A stretch of 64,000 nt of DNA, taken from NCBI GenBank assembly GCA_933228915.1, contig OW121831.1, positions 40,272,335 to 40,336,334 on the forward strand. The letters run 5' to 3'. The position numbers were made by a program, and so were the translations under genes. The notes beneath the pieces were generated by a model. It did not search any database, was not told the origin of the DNA, and saw only the letters and a program-made list of their open reading frames with translations. This document shows, piece by piece, positions 15,625 through 30,926 of the stretch; within the stretch, counting starts at the first letter, position 1; the number at the start of each line of letters is the position of its first letter. The stretch comes from Telmatherina bonti (taxonomy: Eukaryota > Chordata > Actinopteri > Atheriniformes > Telmatherinidae).

Positions 15625-17148
15625 CCAGACCAACATGATGTCCAACCAAACAACATGATGTCCAATCAAACAACATGATGTCCAACCAAACAACATGATG
15701 TCCAACCAAACAACATGATGTCCAACCAGGACATGATGTCCAACCAAACAACATGATGTCCAACCAGGACATGATGTCCAACCAAACAACATGATGTCCA
15801 ACCAAACAACATGATGTCCAACCAGAACAACATGATGTCCAACCAAACAACATGATGTCCAACCAAACAACATGATGTCCAACCAGAACAACATGATGTC
15901 CAACCAAACAACATGATGTCCAACCAGGACATGTTGTCCAACCAGAACAACATAATGTCCAACCAAACAACATGATGTCCAACCAGGACATGATGTCCAA
16001 CCAAATAACATGATGTCCAACCAAACAACACGATGTCCAACCAGAGCATGATGTCCAACCAAACAACATGATGTCCAACCAGGACATGATGTCCAACCAA
16101 ACAACATCATGTCCAACCAGAACATGATGTCCAACCAAACAACATGATGTCCAACCAAACAACATGATGTCCAACCAAAAAACATGATGTCCAACCAGAA
16201 CATGATGTCCAACCAAACAACATGATGTCCAACCAGAACAACATGATGTCCAACCAAACAACATGATGTCCAACCACACAACATGATGTGCAACCAAACA
16301 ACATGATGTCCAACCAAACAACATGATGTCCAACCAGGACATGATGTCCAACCAAACAACATGATGTCCAACCAGAACAACATGATGTCCAACCAGACCA
16401 ACATGATGTCCAACCAAACAACATGATGTCCAATCAAACAACATGATGTCCAACCAAACAACATGATGTCCAACCAAACAACATGATGTCCAACCAGGAC
16501 ATGATGTCCAACCAAACAACATGATGTCCAACCAGGACATGATGTCCAACCAAACAACATGATGTCCAACCAAACAACATGATGTCCAACCAGAACAACA
16601 TGATGTCCAACCAAACAACATGATGTCCAACCAAACAACATGATGTCCAACCAGAACAACATGATGTCCAACCAAACAACATGATGTCCAACCAGGACAT
16701 GTTGTCCAACCAGAACAACATAATGTCCAACCAAACAACATGATGTCCAACCAGGACATGATGTCCAACCAAATAACATGATGTCCAACCAAACAACACG
16801 ATGTCCAACCAGAGCATGATGTCCAACCAAACAACATGATGTCCAACCAGGACATGATGTCCAACCAAACAACATCATGTCCAACCAGAACATGATGTCC
16901 AACCAAACAACATGATGTCCAACCAAACAACATGATGTCCAACCAAAAAACATGATGTCCAACCAGAACATGATGTCCAACCAAACAACATGATGTCCAA
17001 CCAGAACAACATGATGTCCAACCAAACAACATGATGTCCAACCACACAACATGATGTGCAACCAAACAACATGATGTCCAACCAAACAACATGATGTCCA
17101 ACCAGGACATGATGTCCAACCAAACAACATGATGTCCAACCAGAACAA
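15625..17148. repeat. Two tandem copies of a 768-bp block
   Basis: The 21-mer with AGACCAAC at 15,625 recurs at 16,393. Stop-generating variants at about 15,666 and 16,107 recur at 16,434 and 16,875, all at offset 768. The copies diverge about 15 units beyond the second ACATCATG unit. Confidence 0.85.
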
Positions 17149-19626
17149 CATGATGTCCAACCAAACAACATGATGCCCAACCAAACAACATGATGTCCAA
17201 CCAAACAACATGATGTCCAACCAGAACAACACGATGTCCAACCAAACAACATGATGTCCAACCAAACAACATGATGTCCAACCAAACAACATGATGTCCA
17301 ACCAGGACATGATGTCCAACAAAACAACACGATGTCCAACCAAACAACATGATGTCCAACCAAACAACACGATGTCCAACCAAACAACATGATGTCCAAC
17401 CAGAGCATGATGTCCAACCAAACAACATGATGTGAAACCAGGACATGATGTCCAACCAAACAACATCATGTCCAACCAGAACATGATGTCCAACCAAACA
17501 ACATGATGTCCAACCAAACAACATGATGTCCAACCAAAAAACATGATGTCCAACCAGGACATGATGTCCAACCAAACAACATGATGTCCAACCAGAACAA
17601 CATGATGTCCAACCAAACAACATGATGTCCAACCAAACAACATGATGTCCAACCAAACAACATGATGTCCAACCAGAACAACATGATGTCCAACCAAACA
17701 ACATGATGTCCAACCAGGACATGATGTCCAACCAGAACAACATGATGTCCAACCAAACAACATGATGTCCAACCAAACAACATGATGTCCAACCAGGACA
17801 TGATGTCCAACCAAACAACATGATGTCCAACCAAACAACATGATGTCCAACCAGGACATTATGTCCAACCAAACAACATGATGTCCAACCAAACAATATG
17901 ATGTCCAACCAAACAACATGATGTCCAACCAAACAACATGATGTCCAACCAGACCAACATGATGTCCAACCAAACAACATGATGTCCAATCAAACAACAT
18001 GATGTCCAACCAAACAACATGATGTCCAACCAAACAACATGATGTCCAACCAAACAACATGATGTCCAACCAGGACATGATGTCCAACCAAACAACATGA
18101 TGTCCAACCAGGACATGATGTCCAACCAAACAACATGATGTCCAACCAAACAACATGATGTCCAACCAGAACAACATAATGTCCAACCAAACAACATGAT
18201 GTCCAACCAGGACATGATGTCCAACCAAATAACATGATGTCCAACCAAACAACACGATGTCCAACCAGAGCATGATGTCCAACCAAACAACATGATGTCC
18301 AACCAGGACATGATGTCCAACCAAACAACATCATGTCCAACCAGAACATGATGTGCAACCAAACAACATGATGTCCAACCAAACAACATGATGTCCAACC
18401 AAAAAACATGATGTCCAACCAGAACATGATGTCCAACCAAACAACATGATGTCCAACCAGAACAACATGATGTCCAACCAAACAACATGATGTCCAACCA
18501 CACAACATGATGTGCAACCAAACAACATGATGTCCAACCAAACAACATGATGTCCAACCAGGACATGATGTCCAACCAAACAACATGATGTCCAACCAGA
18601 ACAACATGATGTCCAACCAAACAACATGATGCCCAACCAAACAACATGATGTCCAACCAAACAACATGATGTCCAACCAGAACAACACGATGTCCAACCA
18701 AACAACATGATGTCCAACCAAACAACATGATGTCCAACCAAACAACATGATGTCCAACCAGGACATGATGTCCAACAAAACAACACGATGTCCAACCAAA
18801 CAACATGATGTCCAACCAAACAACACGATGTCCAACCAAACAACATGATGTCCAACCAGAGCATGATGTCCAACCAAACAACATGATGTGAAACCAGGAC
18901 ATGATGTCCAACCAAACAACATCATGTCCAACCAGAACATGATGTCCAACCAAACAACATGATGTCCAACCAAACAACATGATGTCCAACCAAAAAACAT
19001 GATGTCCAACCAGGACATGATGTCCAACCAAACAACATGATGTCCAACCAGAACAACATGATGTCCAACCAAACAACATGATGTCCAACCAAACAACATG
19101 ATGTCCAACCAAACAACATGATGTCCAACCAGAACAACATGATGTCCAACCAAACAACATGATGTCCAACCAGGACATGATGTCCAACCAGAACAACATG
19201 ATGTCCAACCAAACAACATGATGTCCAACCAAACAACATGATGTCCAACCAGGACATGATGTCCAACCAAACAACATGATGTCCAACCAAACAACATGAT
19301 GTCCAACCAGGACATTATGTCCAACCAAACAACATGATGTCCAACCAAACAATATGATGTCCAACCAAACAACATGATGTCCAACCAAACAACATGATGT
19401 CCAACCAGACCAACATGATGTCCAACCAAACAACATGATGTCCAATCAAACAACATGATGTCCAACCAAACAACATGATGTCCAACCAAACAACATGATG
19501 TCCAACCAAACAACATGATGTCCAACCAGGACATGATGTCCAACCAAACAACATGATGTCCAACCAGGACATGATGTCCAACCAAACAACATGATGTCCA
19601 ACCAAACAACATGATGTCCAACCAGA
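16711..19626. repeat. Two tandem copies of a 1,456-bp block
   Basis: The ACATAATG unit at 16,721 recurs at 18,177. The variants at 16,875, 17,466, 17,859 and 17,990 recur at 18,331, 18,922, 19,315 and 19,446, all at offset 1,456. Identity breaks after about 18,170 and 19,626, so this is one full tandem doubling. It overlaps the second 768-bp copy, so the two duplications occurred in sequence. Confidence 0.87.
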
Positions 19627-22600
19627 ACAACATGATGTCCAACCAAACAACATGATGTCCAACCAAACAACATGATGTCCAACCAGAACAACATGATGTC
19701 CAACCAAACAACATGATGTCCAACCAGGACATGTTGTCCAACCAGAACAACATAATGTCCAACCAAACAACATGATGTCCAACCAGGACATGATGTCCAA
19801 CCAAATAACATGATGTCCAACCAAACAACACGATGTCCAACCAGAGCATGATGTCCAACCAAACAACATGATGTCCAACCAGGACATGATGTCCAACCAA
19901 ACAACATCATGTCCAACCAGAACATGATGTCCAACCAAACAACATGATGTCCAACCAAACAACATGATGTCCAACCAAAAAACATGATGTCCAACCAGAA
20001 CATGATGTCCAACCAAACAACATGATGTCCAACCAGAACAACATGATGTCCAACCAAACAACATGATGTCCAACCACACAACATGATGTGCAACCAAACA
20101 ACATGATGTCCAACCAAACAACATGATGTCCAACCAGGACATGATGTCCAACCAAACAACATGATGTCCAACCAGAACAACATGATGTCCAACCAAACAA
20201 CATGATGCCCAACCAAACAACATGATGTCCAACCAAACAACATGATGTCCAACCAGATCAACACGATGTCCAACCAAACAACATGATGTCCAACCAAACA
20301 ACATGATGTCCAACCAAACAACATGATGTCCAACCAGGACATGATGTCCAACAAAACAACATGATGTCCAACCAAACAACATGATGTCCAACCAGAACAA
20401 CATGATGTCCAACCAGAACAACATGATGTCCAACCAAACAACATGATGTCCAACCAAACAACATGATGTCCAACCAAATAACATGATGTCCAACCACAAC
20501 AACATGATGTCCAACCAAACAACATGATATCCAACTAGGACATGATGTCCAACCAAATAACATGATGTCCAACCAAAGAACACGATGTCCAACCAAACAA
20601 CATGATGTCCAACCAGAGCATGATGTCCAACCAAAAAAACATGATGTCCAACCAGGACATGATGTCCAACCAAACAACATCATGTCCAACCAGAACATTA
20701 TGTCCAACCAAACAACATGATGTCCAACCAGAACAACATGATGTCCAACCAAACAACATGATGCCCAACCAAACAACATGATGTCCAACCAAACAACATG
20801 ATGTCCAACCAGAACAACACGATGTCCAACCAAACAACATGATGTCCAACCAAACAACATGATGTCCAACCAAACAACATGATGTCCAACCAGGACATGA
20901 TGTCCAACCAAACAACATGATGTCCAACCAAACAACATGATGTCCAACCAGAACAACATGATGTCCAACCAAACAACATGATGTCCAACCAAACAACATG
21001 ATGTCCAACCAGGACAACATGATGTCCAACCAAACAACATGATGTCCAACCAGGACATGTTGTCCAACCAGAACAACATAATGTCCAACCAAACAACATG
21101 ATGTCCAACCAGGACATGATGTCCAACCAAATAACATGATGTCCAACCAAACAACACGATGTCCAACCAAACAACATGATGTCCAACCAGAGCATGATGT
21201 CCAACCAAACAACATGATGTGAAACCAGGACATGATGTCCAACCAAACAACATCATGTCCAACCAGAACATGATGTCCAACCAAACAACATGATGTCCAA
21301 CCAAACAACATGATGTCCAACCAAAAAACATGATGTCCAACCAGGACATGATGTCCAACCAAACAACATGATGTCCGACCAGAACAACATGATGTCCAAC
21401 CAAACAACATGATGTCCAACCAAACAACATGATGTCCAACCAAACAACATGATGTCCAACCAGGACATGATGTCCAACCAGAACAACATGATGTCCAACC
21501 AAACAACATGATGTCCAACTAGGACATGATGTCCAACCAAATAACATGATGTCCAACCAAAGAACACGATGTCCAACCAAACAACATGATGTCCAACCAG
21601 AGCATGATGTCCAACCAAAAAACATGATGTCCAACCAGGACATGATGTCCAACCAAACAACATCATGTCCAACCAGAACATTATGTCCAACCAAACAACA
21701 TGATGTGCAACCAAACAATATGATGTCCAACCAAACAACATGATGTCCAACCAAACAACGTGATGTCCAACCACACAACATGATGTGCAACCAAACAACA
21801 TGATGTCCAACCAAACAACATGATTTCCAACTAGGACATGATGTCCAACCAAACAACATGATGTCCAACCAGAACAACATGATGTCCAACCAAACAACAT
21901 GATGCCCAGCCAAACAACATGATGTCCAACCAAACAACATGATGTCCAACCAGAACAACACGATGTCCAACCAAACAACATGATGTCCAACCAAACAACA
22001 TGATGTCCAACCAAACAACATGATGTCCAACCAGGACATGATGTCCAACCAAACAACATGATGTCCAACCAAACAACATGATGTCCAACCAGAACAACAT
22101 GATGTCCAACCAAACAACATGATGTCCAACCAAACAACATGATGTCCAACCAGAACAACATGATGTCCAACCAAACAACATGATGTCCAACCAGGACATG
22201 TTGTCCAACCCGAACAACATAATGTCCAACCAAACAACATGATGTCCAACCAGGACATGATGTCCAACCAAATAACATGATGTCCAACCAAACAACACGA
22301 TGTCCAACCAAACAACATGATGTCCAACCAGAGCATGATGTCCAACCAAACAACATGATGTCCAACCAGGACATGATGTCCAACCAAACAACATCATGTC
22401 CAACCAGAACATGATGTCCAACCAAACAACATGATGTCCAACCAAACAACATGATGTCCAACCAAAAAACATGATGTCCAACCAGAACATGATGTCCAAC
22501 CAAACAACATGATGTCCAACCAGAACAACATGATGTCCAACCAAACAACATGATGTCCAACCAAACAACATGCTGTCCAACCAGGACATGATGTCCAACC

Positions 22601-22759
22601 AAACAACATGATGTCCAACCAGAACAACATGATGTCCAACCAAACAACATGATGTCCAACCAGAACAACATGATGTCCAACCAAACAACATGATGTCCAA
22701 CCAGGACATGATGTCCAACCAGAACAACATGATGTCCAACCAAACAACATGATGTCCAA

Positions 22760-25700
22760 CCAGAACAACATGATGTCCAACCAAACAACATGATGTCCAA
22801 CCAGAACAACATGATTTCCAACCAAACAACATCATGTCCAACCAGACCATGATGTCCAACCAGAACATGATGTCCAACGAAACACGATGTCCAACCAGAA
22901 CATGATGTCCAACAAAACAACATGATGTCCAACCAGAACAACATGATGTCCAACCAAACAACATGATGTCCAACCAGAACATGATGTCCAACCAAACAAC
23001 ATGATGTCCAACCAGAACATGATGTCCAACCAGAACATGATGTCAAACCAGGACATGATGTCCAACCAAACAATATGATGTCCAACCAAACAACATGATG
23101 TCCAACCAAACAACATGATGTCCAACCAAACAACATGAGGTCCAACCAGAACAACATGATGTCCAACCAAACAACATGATGTCCAACCAGAACCACATGA
23201 TGTCCAACCAAACAACATGATGTCCAACCAAACAACATGATGTCCAACCAGAACAACATGATGTCCAACCAAACAACATGATGTCCAACCAAAAAACATG
23301 CTGTCCAACCAGGACATGATGTCAAACCAAACAACAAGATGTCCAACCAAACAATATGATGTCCAACCAGAACAACATGATGTCCAACCAAACAACATGA
23401 TGTCCAACCAGAACAACATGATGTCCAACCAAACAACATGATGTCCAACCAGGACATGATGTCCAACCAGAACAACATGATGTCCAATCAAACAACATGA
23501 TGTCCAACCAAACAACATGATGTCCAACCAAAACAACATGATGTCCAACCAAACAACATCATGTCCAACCAGACCATGATGTCCAACCAAACAACATGAT
23601 GTCCAACCAGAACAACATGATGTCCAACCAAACAACATGATGTCCAACCAGAACATGATGTCCAACCAAACAACATGATGTCCAACCAGAACATGATGTC
23701 CAACCAGAACATGATGTCAAACCAGGACATGATGTCCAACCAAACAATATGATGTCCAACCAAACAACATGATGTCCAACCAAACAACATGATGTCCAAC
23801 CAAACAATATGATGTCCAACCAAACAACATGATGTCCAACTAAACAACATGATGTCCAAACAGACAACATGATGTCCAACCAAACAACATGATGTCCAAC
23901 CAAACAACATGATGTCCAACCAGGACATTATGTCCAACCAAAAAACATGATGTCCAACTAAACAATATGATGTCCAACCAAACAACATGATGTCCAACCA
24001 AACAACATGATGTCCAACCAGACCAACATGATGTCCAACCAAACAACATGATGTCCAATCAAACAACATGATGTCCAACCAGGACATGATGTCCAACCAA
24101 ACAACATGATGTCCAACCAGAACAACATGATGTCCAACCAAACAACATGATGTCCAACCAGAACATGATGTCCAACCAAACAACATGATGTCCAACCAGA
24201 ACATGATGTCCAACCAAACAATATGATGTCCAACCAAACAACATGATGTCCAACCAAACAACATGATGTCCAACCAAACAATATGATGTCCAACCAGAAC
24301 AACATGATGTCCAACCAAACAACATGATGTCCAACCAGAACAACATGATTTCCAACCAAACAACATCATGTCCAACCAGACCATGATGTCCAACCAGAAC
24401 ATGATGTCCAACGAAACACGATGTCCAACCAGAACATGATGTCCAACAAAACAACATGATGTCCAACCAGAACAACATGATGTCCAACCAAACAACATGA
24501 TGTCCAACCAGAACATGATGTCCAACCAAACAACATGATGTCCAACCAGAACATGATGTCCAACCAGAACATGATGTCAAACCAGGACATGATGTCCAAC
24601 CAAACAATATGATGTCCAACCAAACAACATGATGTCCAACCAAACAACATGATGTCCAACCAAACAACATGAGGTCCAACCAGAACAACATGATGTCCAA
24701 CCAAACAACATGATGTCCAACCAGAACCACATGATGTCCAACCAAACAACATGATGTCCAACCAAACAACATGATGTCCAACCAGAACAACATGATGTCC
24801 AACCAAACAACATGATGTCCAACCAAAAAACATGCTGTCCAACCAGGACATGATGTCAAACCAAACAACAAGATGTCCAACCAAACAATATGATGTCCAA
24901 CCAGAACAACATGATGTCCAACCAAACAACATGATGTCCAACCAGAACAACATGATGTCCAACCAAACAACATGATGTCCAACCAGGACATGATGTCCAA
25001 CCAGAACAACATGATGTCCAATCAAACAACATGATGTCCAACCAAACAACATGATGTCCAACCAAAACAACATGATGTCCAACCAAACAACATCATGTCC
25101 AACCAGACCATGATGTCCAACCAAACAACATGATGTCCAACCAGAACAACATGATGTCCAACCAAACAACATGATGTCCAACCAGAACATGATGTCCAAC
25201 CAAACAACATGATGTCCAACCAGAACATGATGTCCAACCAGAACATGATGTCAAACCAGGACATGATGTCCAACCAAACAATATGATGTCCAACCAAACA
25301 ACATGATGTCCAACCAAACAACATGATGTCCAACCAAACAATATGATGTCCAACCAAACAACATGATGTCCAACTAAACAACATGATGTCCAAACAGACA
25401 ACATGATGTCCAACCAAACAACATGATGTCCAACCAAACAACATGATGTCCAACCAGGACATTATGTCCAACCAAAAAACATGATGTCCAACTAAACAAT
25501 ATGATGTCCAACCAAACAACATGATGTCCAACCAAACAACATGATGTCCAACCAGACCAACATGATGTCCAACCAAACAACATGATGTCCAATCAAACAA
25601 CATGATGTCCAACCAGGACATGATGTCCAACCAAACAACATGATGTCCAACCAGAACAACATGATGTCCAACCAAACAACATGATGTCCAACCAGAACAT

Positions 25701-25827
25701 GATGTCCAACCAAACAACATGATGTCCAACCAGAACATGATGTCCAACCAAACAATATGATGTCCAACCAAACAACATGATGTCCAACCAAACAACATGA
25801 TGTCCAACCAAACAATATGATGTCCAA
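22760..25827. repeat. Two tandem copies of a 1,534-bp higher-order repeat
   Basis: ATGATTTCC at 22,811 recurs at 24,345. The ATTATG unit at 23,926 recurs at 25,460, the AGACCAAC unit at 24,018 at 25,552, and the CAATCAAAC unit at 24,059 at 25,593. The match breaks at 24,293 and 25,827, so the first copy ends about where the second begins. Confidence 0.88.
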
Positions 25828-28080
25828 CCAAACAACATGATGTCCAACTAAACAACATGATGTCCAAACAGACAACATGATGTCCAACCAAACAACATGA
25901 TGTCCAACCAAACAACATGATGTCCAACCAGGACATTATGTCCAACCAAACAACATGATGTCCAACCAAACAATATGATGTCCAACCAAACAACATGATG
26001 TCCAACCAGAACAACATGATGTCCAACCAAACAACATGATGTCCAACCAGAACATGATGTGCAACCAAACATGATGTCCAAACAGAACATGATGTCCAAC
26101 AAAACAACATGATGTCCAACCAAACAACATGATGTCCAACCAGAACATGATGTCCAACCAGAACATGATGTCAAACCAGGACACGATGTCCAACCAAACA
26201 AAATGATGTCCAACCAAACAACATGATGTCCAACTAAACAACATGATGTCCAACCAGGACATGATGTCCAACCAAACAACATGATGTCCAACCAGAACAT
26301 GATGTCCAACCAAACAACATGATGTCCAACCAGAACATGATGTCCAACCAGAACATGATGTCAAACCAGGACATGATGTCCAACCAAACAATATGATGTC
26401 CAACCAAACAACATGATGTCCAACCAAACAACATGATGTCCAACCAAACAACATGAGGTCCAACCAGAACAACATGATGTCCAACCAAACAACATGATGT
26501 CCAACCAGAACCACATGATGTCCAACCAAACAACATGATGTCCAACCAAACAACATGATGTCCAACCAGAACAACATGATGTCCAACCAAACAACATGAT
26601 GTCCAACCAAAAAACATGCTGTCCAACCAGGACATGATGTCAAACCAAACAACAAGATGTCCAACCAAACAATATGATGTCCAACCAGAACAACATGATG
26701 TCCAACCAAACAACATGATGTCCAACCAGAACAACATGATGTCCAACCAAACAACATGATGTCCAACCAGGACATGATGTCCAACCAGAACAACATGATG
26801 TCCAATCAAACAACATGATGTCCAACCAAACAACATGATGTCCAACCAAAACAACATGATGTCCAACCAAACAACATCATGTCCAACCAGACCATGATGT
26901 CCAACCAAACAACATGATGTCCAACCAGAACAACATGATGTCCAACCAAACAACATGATGTCCAACCAGAACATGATGTCCAACCAAACAACATGATGTC
27001 CAACCAGAACATGATGTCCAACCAGAACATGATGTCAAACCAGGACATGATGTCCAACCAAACAATATGATGTCCAACCAAACAACATGATGTCCAACCA
27101 AACAACATGATGTCCAACCAAACAATATGATGTCCAACCAAACAACATGATGTCCAACTAAACAACATGATGTCCAAACAGACAACATGATGTCCAACCA
27201 AACAACATGATGTCCAACCAAACAACATGATGTCCAACCAGGACATTATGTCCAACCAAAAAACATGATGTCCAACTAAACAATATGATGTCCAACCAAA
27301 CAACATGATGTCCAACCAAACAACATGATGTCCAACCAGACCAACATGATGTCCAACCAAACAACATGATGTCCAATCAAACAACATGATGTCCAACCAG
27401 GACATGATGTCCAACCAAACAACATGATGTCCAACCAGAACAACATGATGTCCAACCAAACAACATGATGTCCAACCAGAACATGATGTCCAACCAAACA
27501 ACATGATGTCCAACCAGAACATGATGTCCAACCAAACAATATGATGTCCAACCAAACAACATGATGTCCAACCAAACAACATGATGTCCAACCAAACAAT
27601 ATGATGTCCAACCAAACAACATGATGTCCAACTAAACAACATGATGTCCAAACAGACAACATGATGTCCAACCAAACAACATGATGTCCAACCAAACAAC
27701 ATGATGTCCAACCAGGACATTATGTCCAACCAAACAACATGATGTCCAACCAAACAATATGATGTCCAACCAAACAACATGATGTCCAACCAGAACAACA
27801 TGATGTCCAACCAAACAACATGATGTCCAACCAGAACATGATGTGCAACCAAACATGATGTCCAAACAGAACATGATGTCCAACAAAACAACATGATGTC
27901 CAACCAAACAACATGATGTCCAACCAGAACATGATGTCCAACCAGAACATGATGTCAAACCAGGACACGATGTCCAACCAAACAAAATGATGTCCAACCA
28001 AACAACATGATGTCCAACTAAACAACATGATGTCCAACCAGGACATGATGTCCAACCAAACAACATGATGTCCAACCAGA
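24500..28080. repeat. Two tandem copies of a 1,784-bp higher-order repeat
   Basis: The block at about 24,500-26,283 recurs at about 26,284-28,067. The CAACTAAAC unit at 26,231 recurs at 28,015, and stop-creating variants at 24,577, 24,856, 25,093 and 25,492 recur at offset 1,784. It contains most of the second 1,534-bp copy plus about 250 extra bases, so it is a later event layered on the first. Confidence 0.87.
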
Positions 28081-28604
28081 ACAACATGATGTCCAACCAA
28101 ACAACATGATGTCCAACCAAACAACATGATGTCCAATCAGGACATGATGTCCAACCAGAACAACATGATGTCCAACCAAAAAACATGATGTCCAACCAGG
28201 ACATGATGTCCAACCAAATAACATGATGTCCAACCAAACAACATGATGTCCAACCAAACAACATGATGTCCAACCAGAGCATGATGTCAAACCAGGACAT
28301 GATGTCCAACCAAACAATATGATGTCCTACCAAACAACATGATGTCCAACTAAACAACATGATGTCCAACCAGGACATGATGTCCAACCAAACAACATGA
28401 TGTCCAACCAGAACAACATGATGTCAAACCAAACAACATGATGTCCAACCAAACAACATGATGTCCAACAAGGACATGATGTCCAACCAGAACAACATGA
28501 TGTCCAACCAAACAACATGATGTCCAAACAGGACATGATGTCCAACCAACTAACATGATGTCCAACCAAACAACATGATGTCCAACCAGAGCATGATGTC
28601 CAAC

Positions 28605-30926
28605 CAAACAACATGATGTCCAACCAGGACATGATGTCCAACCAAACAACATGATGTCCAACAAGAACATGATGTCCAACCAAACAACATGATGTCCAAC
28701 CAGAACATGATGTCCAACGAAACAGGATGTCCAACCAGAACATGATGTCCAACAAAACAACATGATGTCCAACCAGAACAACATGATGTCCAACCAAACA
28801 ACATGATGTCCAACCAGAACATGATGTCCAACCAAACAACATCATGTCCAACCAGAACATGATGTCCAACCAGAACATGATGTCAAACCAGGACATGATG
28901 TCCAACCAAACAATATGATGTCAAACCAAACAACATGATGTCCAACCAAACAACATCATGTCCAACCAGACCATGATGTCAAACCAAACAACATGATGTC
29001 CAACCAGAACAACATGATGTCCAACCAAACAACATGATGTCCAACCAGAACATGATGTCCAACCAAACAACATGATGTCCAACCAGAACATGATGTCCAA
29101 CCAGAACATGATGTCCAACCAGAACATGATGTCAAACCAGGACATGATGTCCAACCAAACAATATGATGTCCAACCAAACAACATGATGTCCAACCAAAC
29201 AACATAATGTCCAACCAAACAATATGATGTCCAACCAAACAACATGATGTCCAACTAAACAACATGATGTCCAAACAGACAACATGATGTCCAACCAAAC
29301 AACATGATGTCCAACCAAACAACATGATGTCCAACCAGGACATTATGTCCAACCAAACAACATGATGTCCAACCAAACAATATGATGTGCAACCAAACAA
29401 CATGATGTCCAACCAAACAACATGATGTCCAACCAGACCAACATGATGTCCAACCAAACAACATGATGTCCAATCAAACAACATGATGTCCAACCAGGAC
29501 ATGATGTCCAACCAAACAACATGATGTCCAACCAGAACAACATGATGTCAAACCAAACAACATGATGTCCAACCAGAACATGATGTCCAACCAAACAACA
29601 TGATGTCCAACCAGAACATGATGTCCAACCAGAACATGATGTCAAACCAGGACATGATGTCCAACCAAACAATATTATGTCCAACCAAACAACATGATGT
29701 CCAACCAAACAACATGATGTCCAACCAAACAATATGGTGTCCAACCAAACAACATGATGTCCAACCAAACAACATGATGTCCAACCAGGACATGATGTCC
29801 AACCAAACAACATGATGTCCAACAAGAACATGATGTCCAACCAAACAACATGATGTCCAACCAGAACATGATGTCCAACGAAACAGGATGTCCAACCAGA
29901 ACATGATGTCCAACAAAACAACATGATGTCCAACTAGAACAACATGATGTCCAACCAAACAACATGATGTCCAACCAGAACATGATGTCCAACCAAACAA
30001 CATCATGTCCAACCAGAACATGATGTCCAACCAGAACATGATGTCAAACCAGGACATGATGTCCAACCAAACAATATGATGTCAAACCAAACAACATGAT
30101 GTCCAACCAAACAACATCATGTCCAACCAGACCATGATGTCAAACCAAACAACATGATGTCCAACCAGAACAACATGATGTCCAACCAAACAACATGATG
30201 TCCAACCAGAACATGATGTCCAACCAAACAACATGATGTCCAACCAGAACATGATGTCCAACCAGAACATGATGTCCAACCAGAACATGATGTCAAACCA
30301 GGACATGATGTCCAACCAAACAATATGATGTCCAACCAAACAACATGATGTCCAACCAAACAACATGATGTCCAACCAAACAATATGATGTCCAACCAAA
30401 CAACATGATGTCCAACTAAACAACATGATGTCCAAACAGACAACATGATGTCCAACCAAACAACATGATGTCCAACCAAACAACATGATGTCCAACCAGG
30501 ACATTATGTCCAACCAAACAACATGATGTCCAACCAAACAATATGATGTCCAACCAAACAACATGATGTCCAACCAAACAACATGATGTCCAACCAGACC
30601 AACATGATGTCCAACCAAACAACATGATGTCCAATCAAACAACATGATGTCCAACCAGGACATGATGTCCAACCAAACAACATGATGTCCAACCAGAACA
30701 ACATGATGTCAAACCAAACAACATGATGTCCAACCAGAACATGATGTCCAACCAAACAACATGATGTCCAACCAGAACATGATGTCCAACCAGAACATGA
30801 TGTCAAACCAGGACATGATGTCCAACCAAACAATATTATGTCCAACCAAACAACATGATGTCCAACCAAACAACATGATGTCCAACCAAACAATATGGTG
30901 TCCAACCAAACAACATGATGTCCAAC
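28605..30926. repeat. Two tandem copies of a 1,161-bp higher-order repeat
   Basis: AACAAGAAC at about 28,660 recurs at about 29,821, ACATCATG at 28,954 recurs at 30,115, and AATATGGTG at 29,731 recurs at 30,892. The copies split where the second continues into a CAACTAAAC unit at about 30,925. Confidence 0.86.

Larger units (their letters stand above)
1..22750. repeat. Array domain 1
   Basis: This part of the array lacks the GTCAAACC unit variant that becomes common from about 23,040 onward; its equivalent is a GTGAAACC variant (241, 5,131, 7,659, 10,464, 14,395, 17,431, 18,888 and 21,220). It is also rich in ATGTTGTCC or ATGTTTTCC units, the 21-mer with tail AGACCAAC followed by a CAATCAAAC unit, and units with CAACTAGGAC or CATCTAGGAC. 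Several nested HORs lie inside and are listed separately. The 3' boundary is approximate: 22,390-22,800 looks transitional. Confidence 0.75.

Noticed and set aside
22390..22850. Domain junction as proof of a misassembly
   Set aside because: A change in variant content is also normal inside real satellites. Without reads it cannot be decided, so it is kept only as a finding to check.
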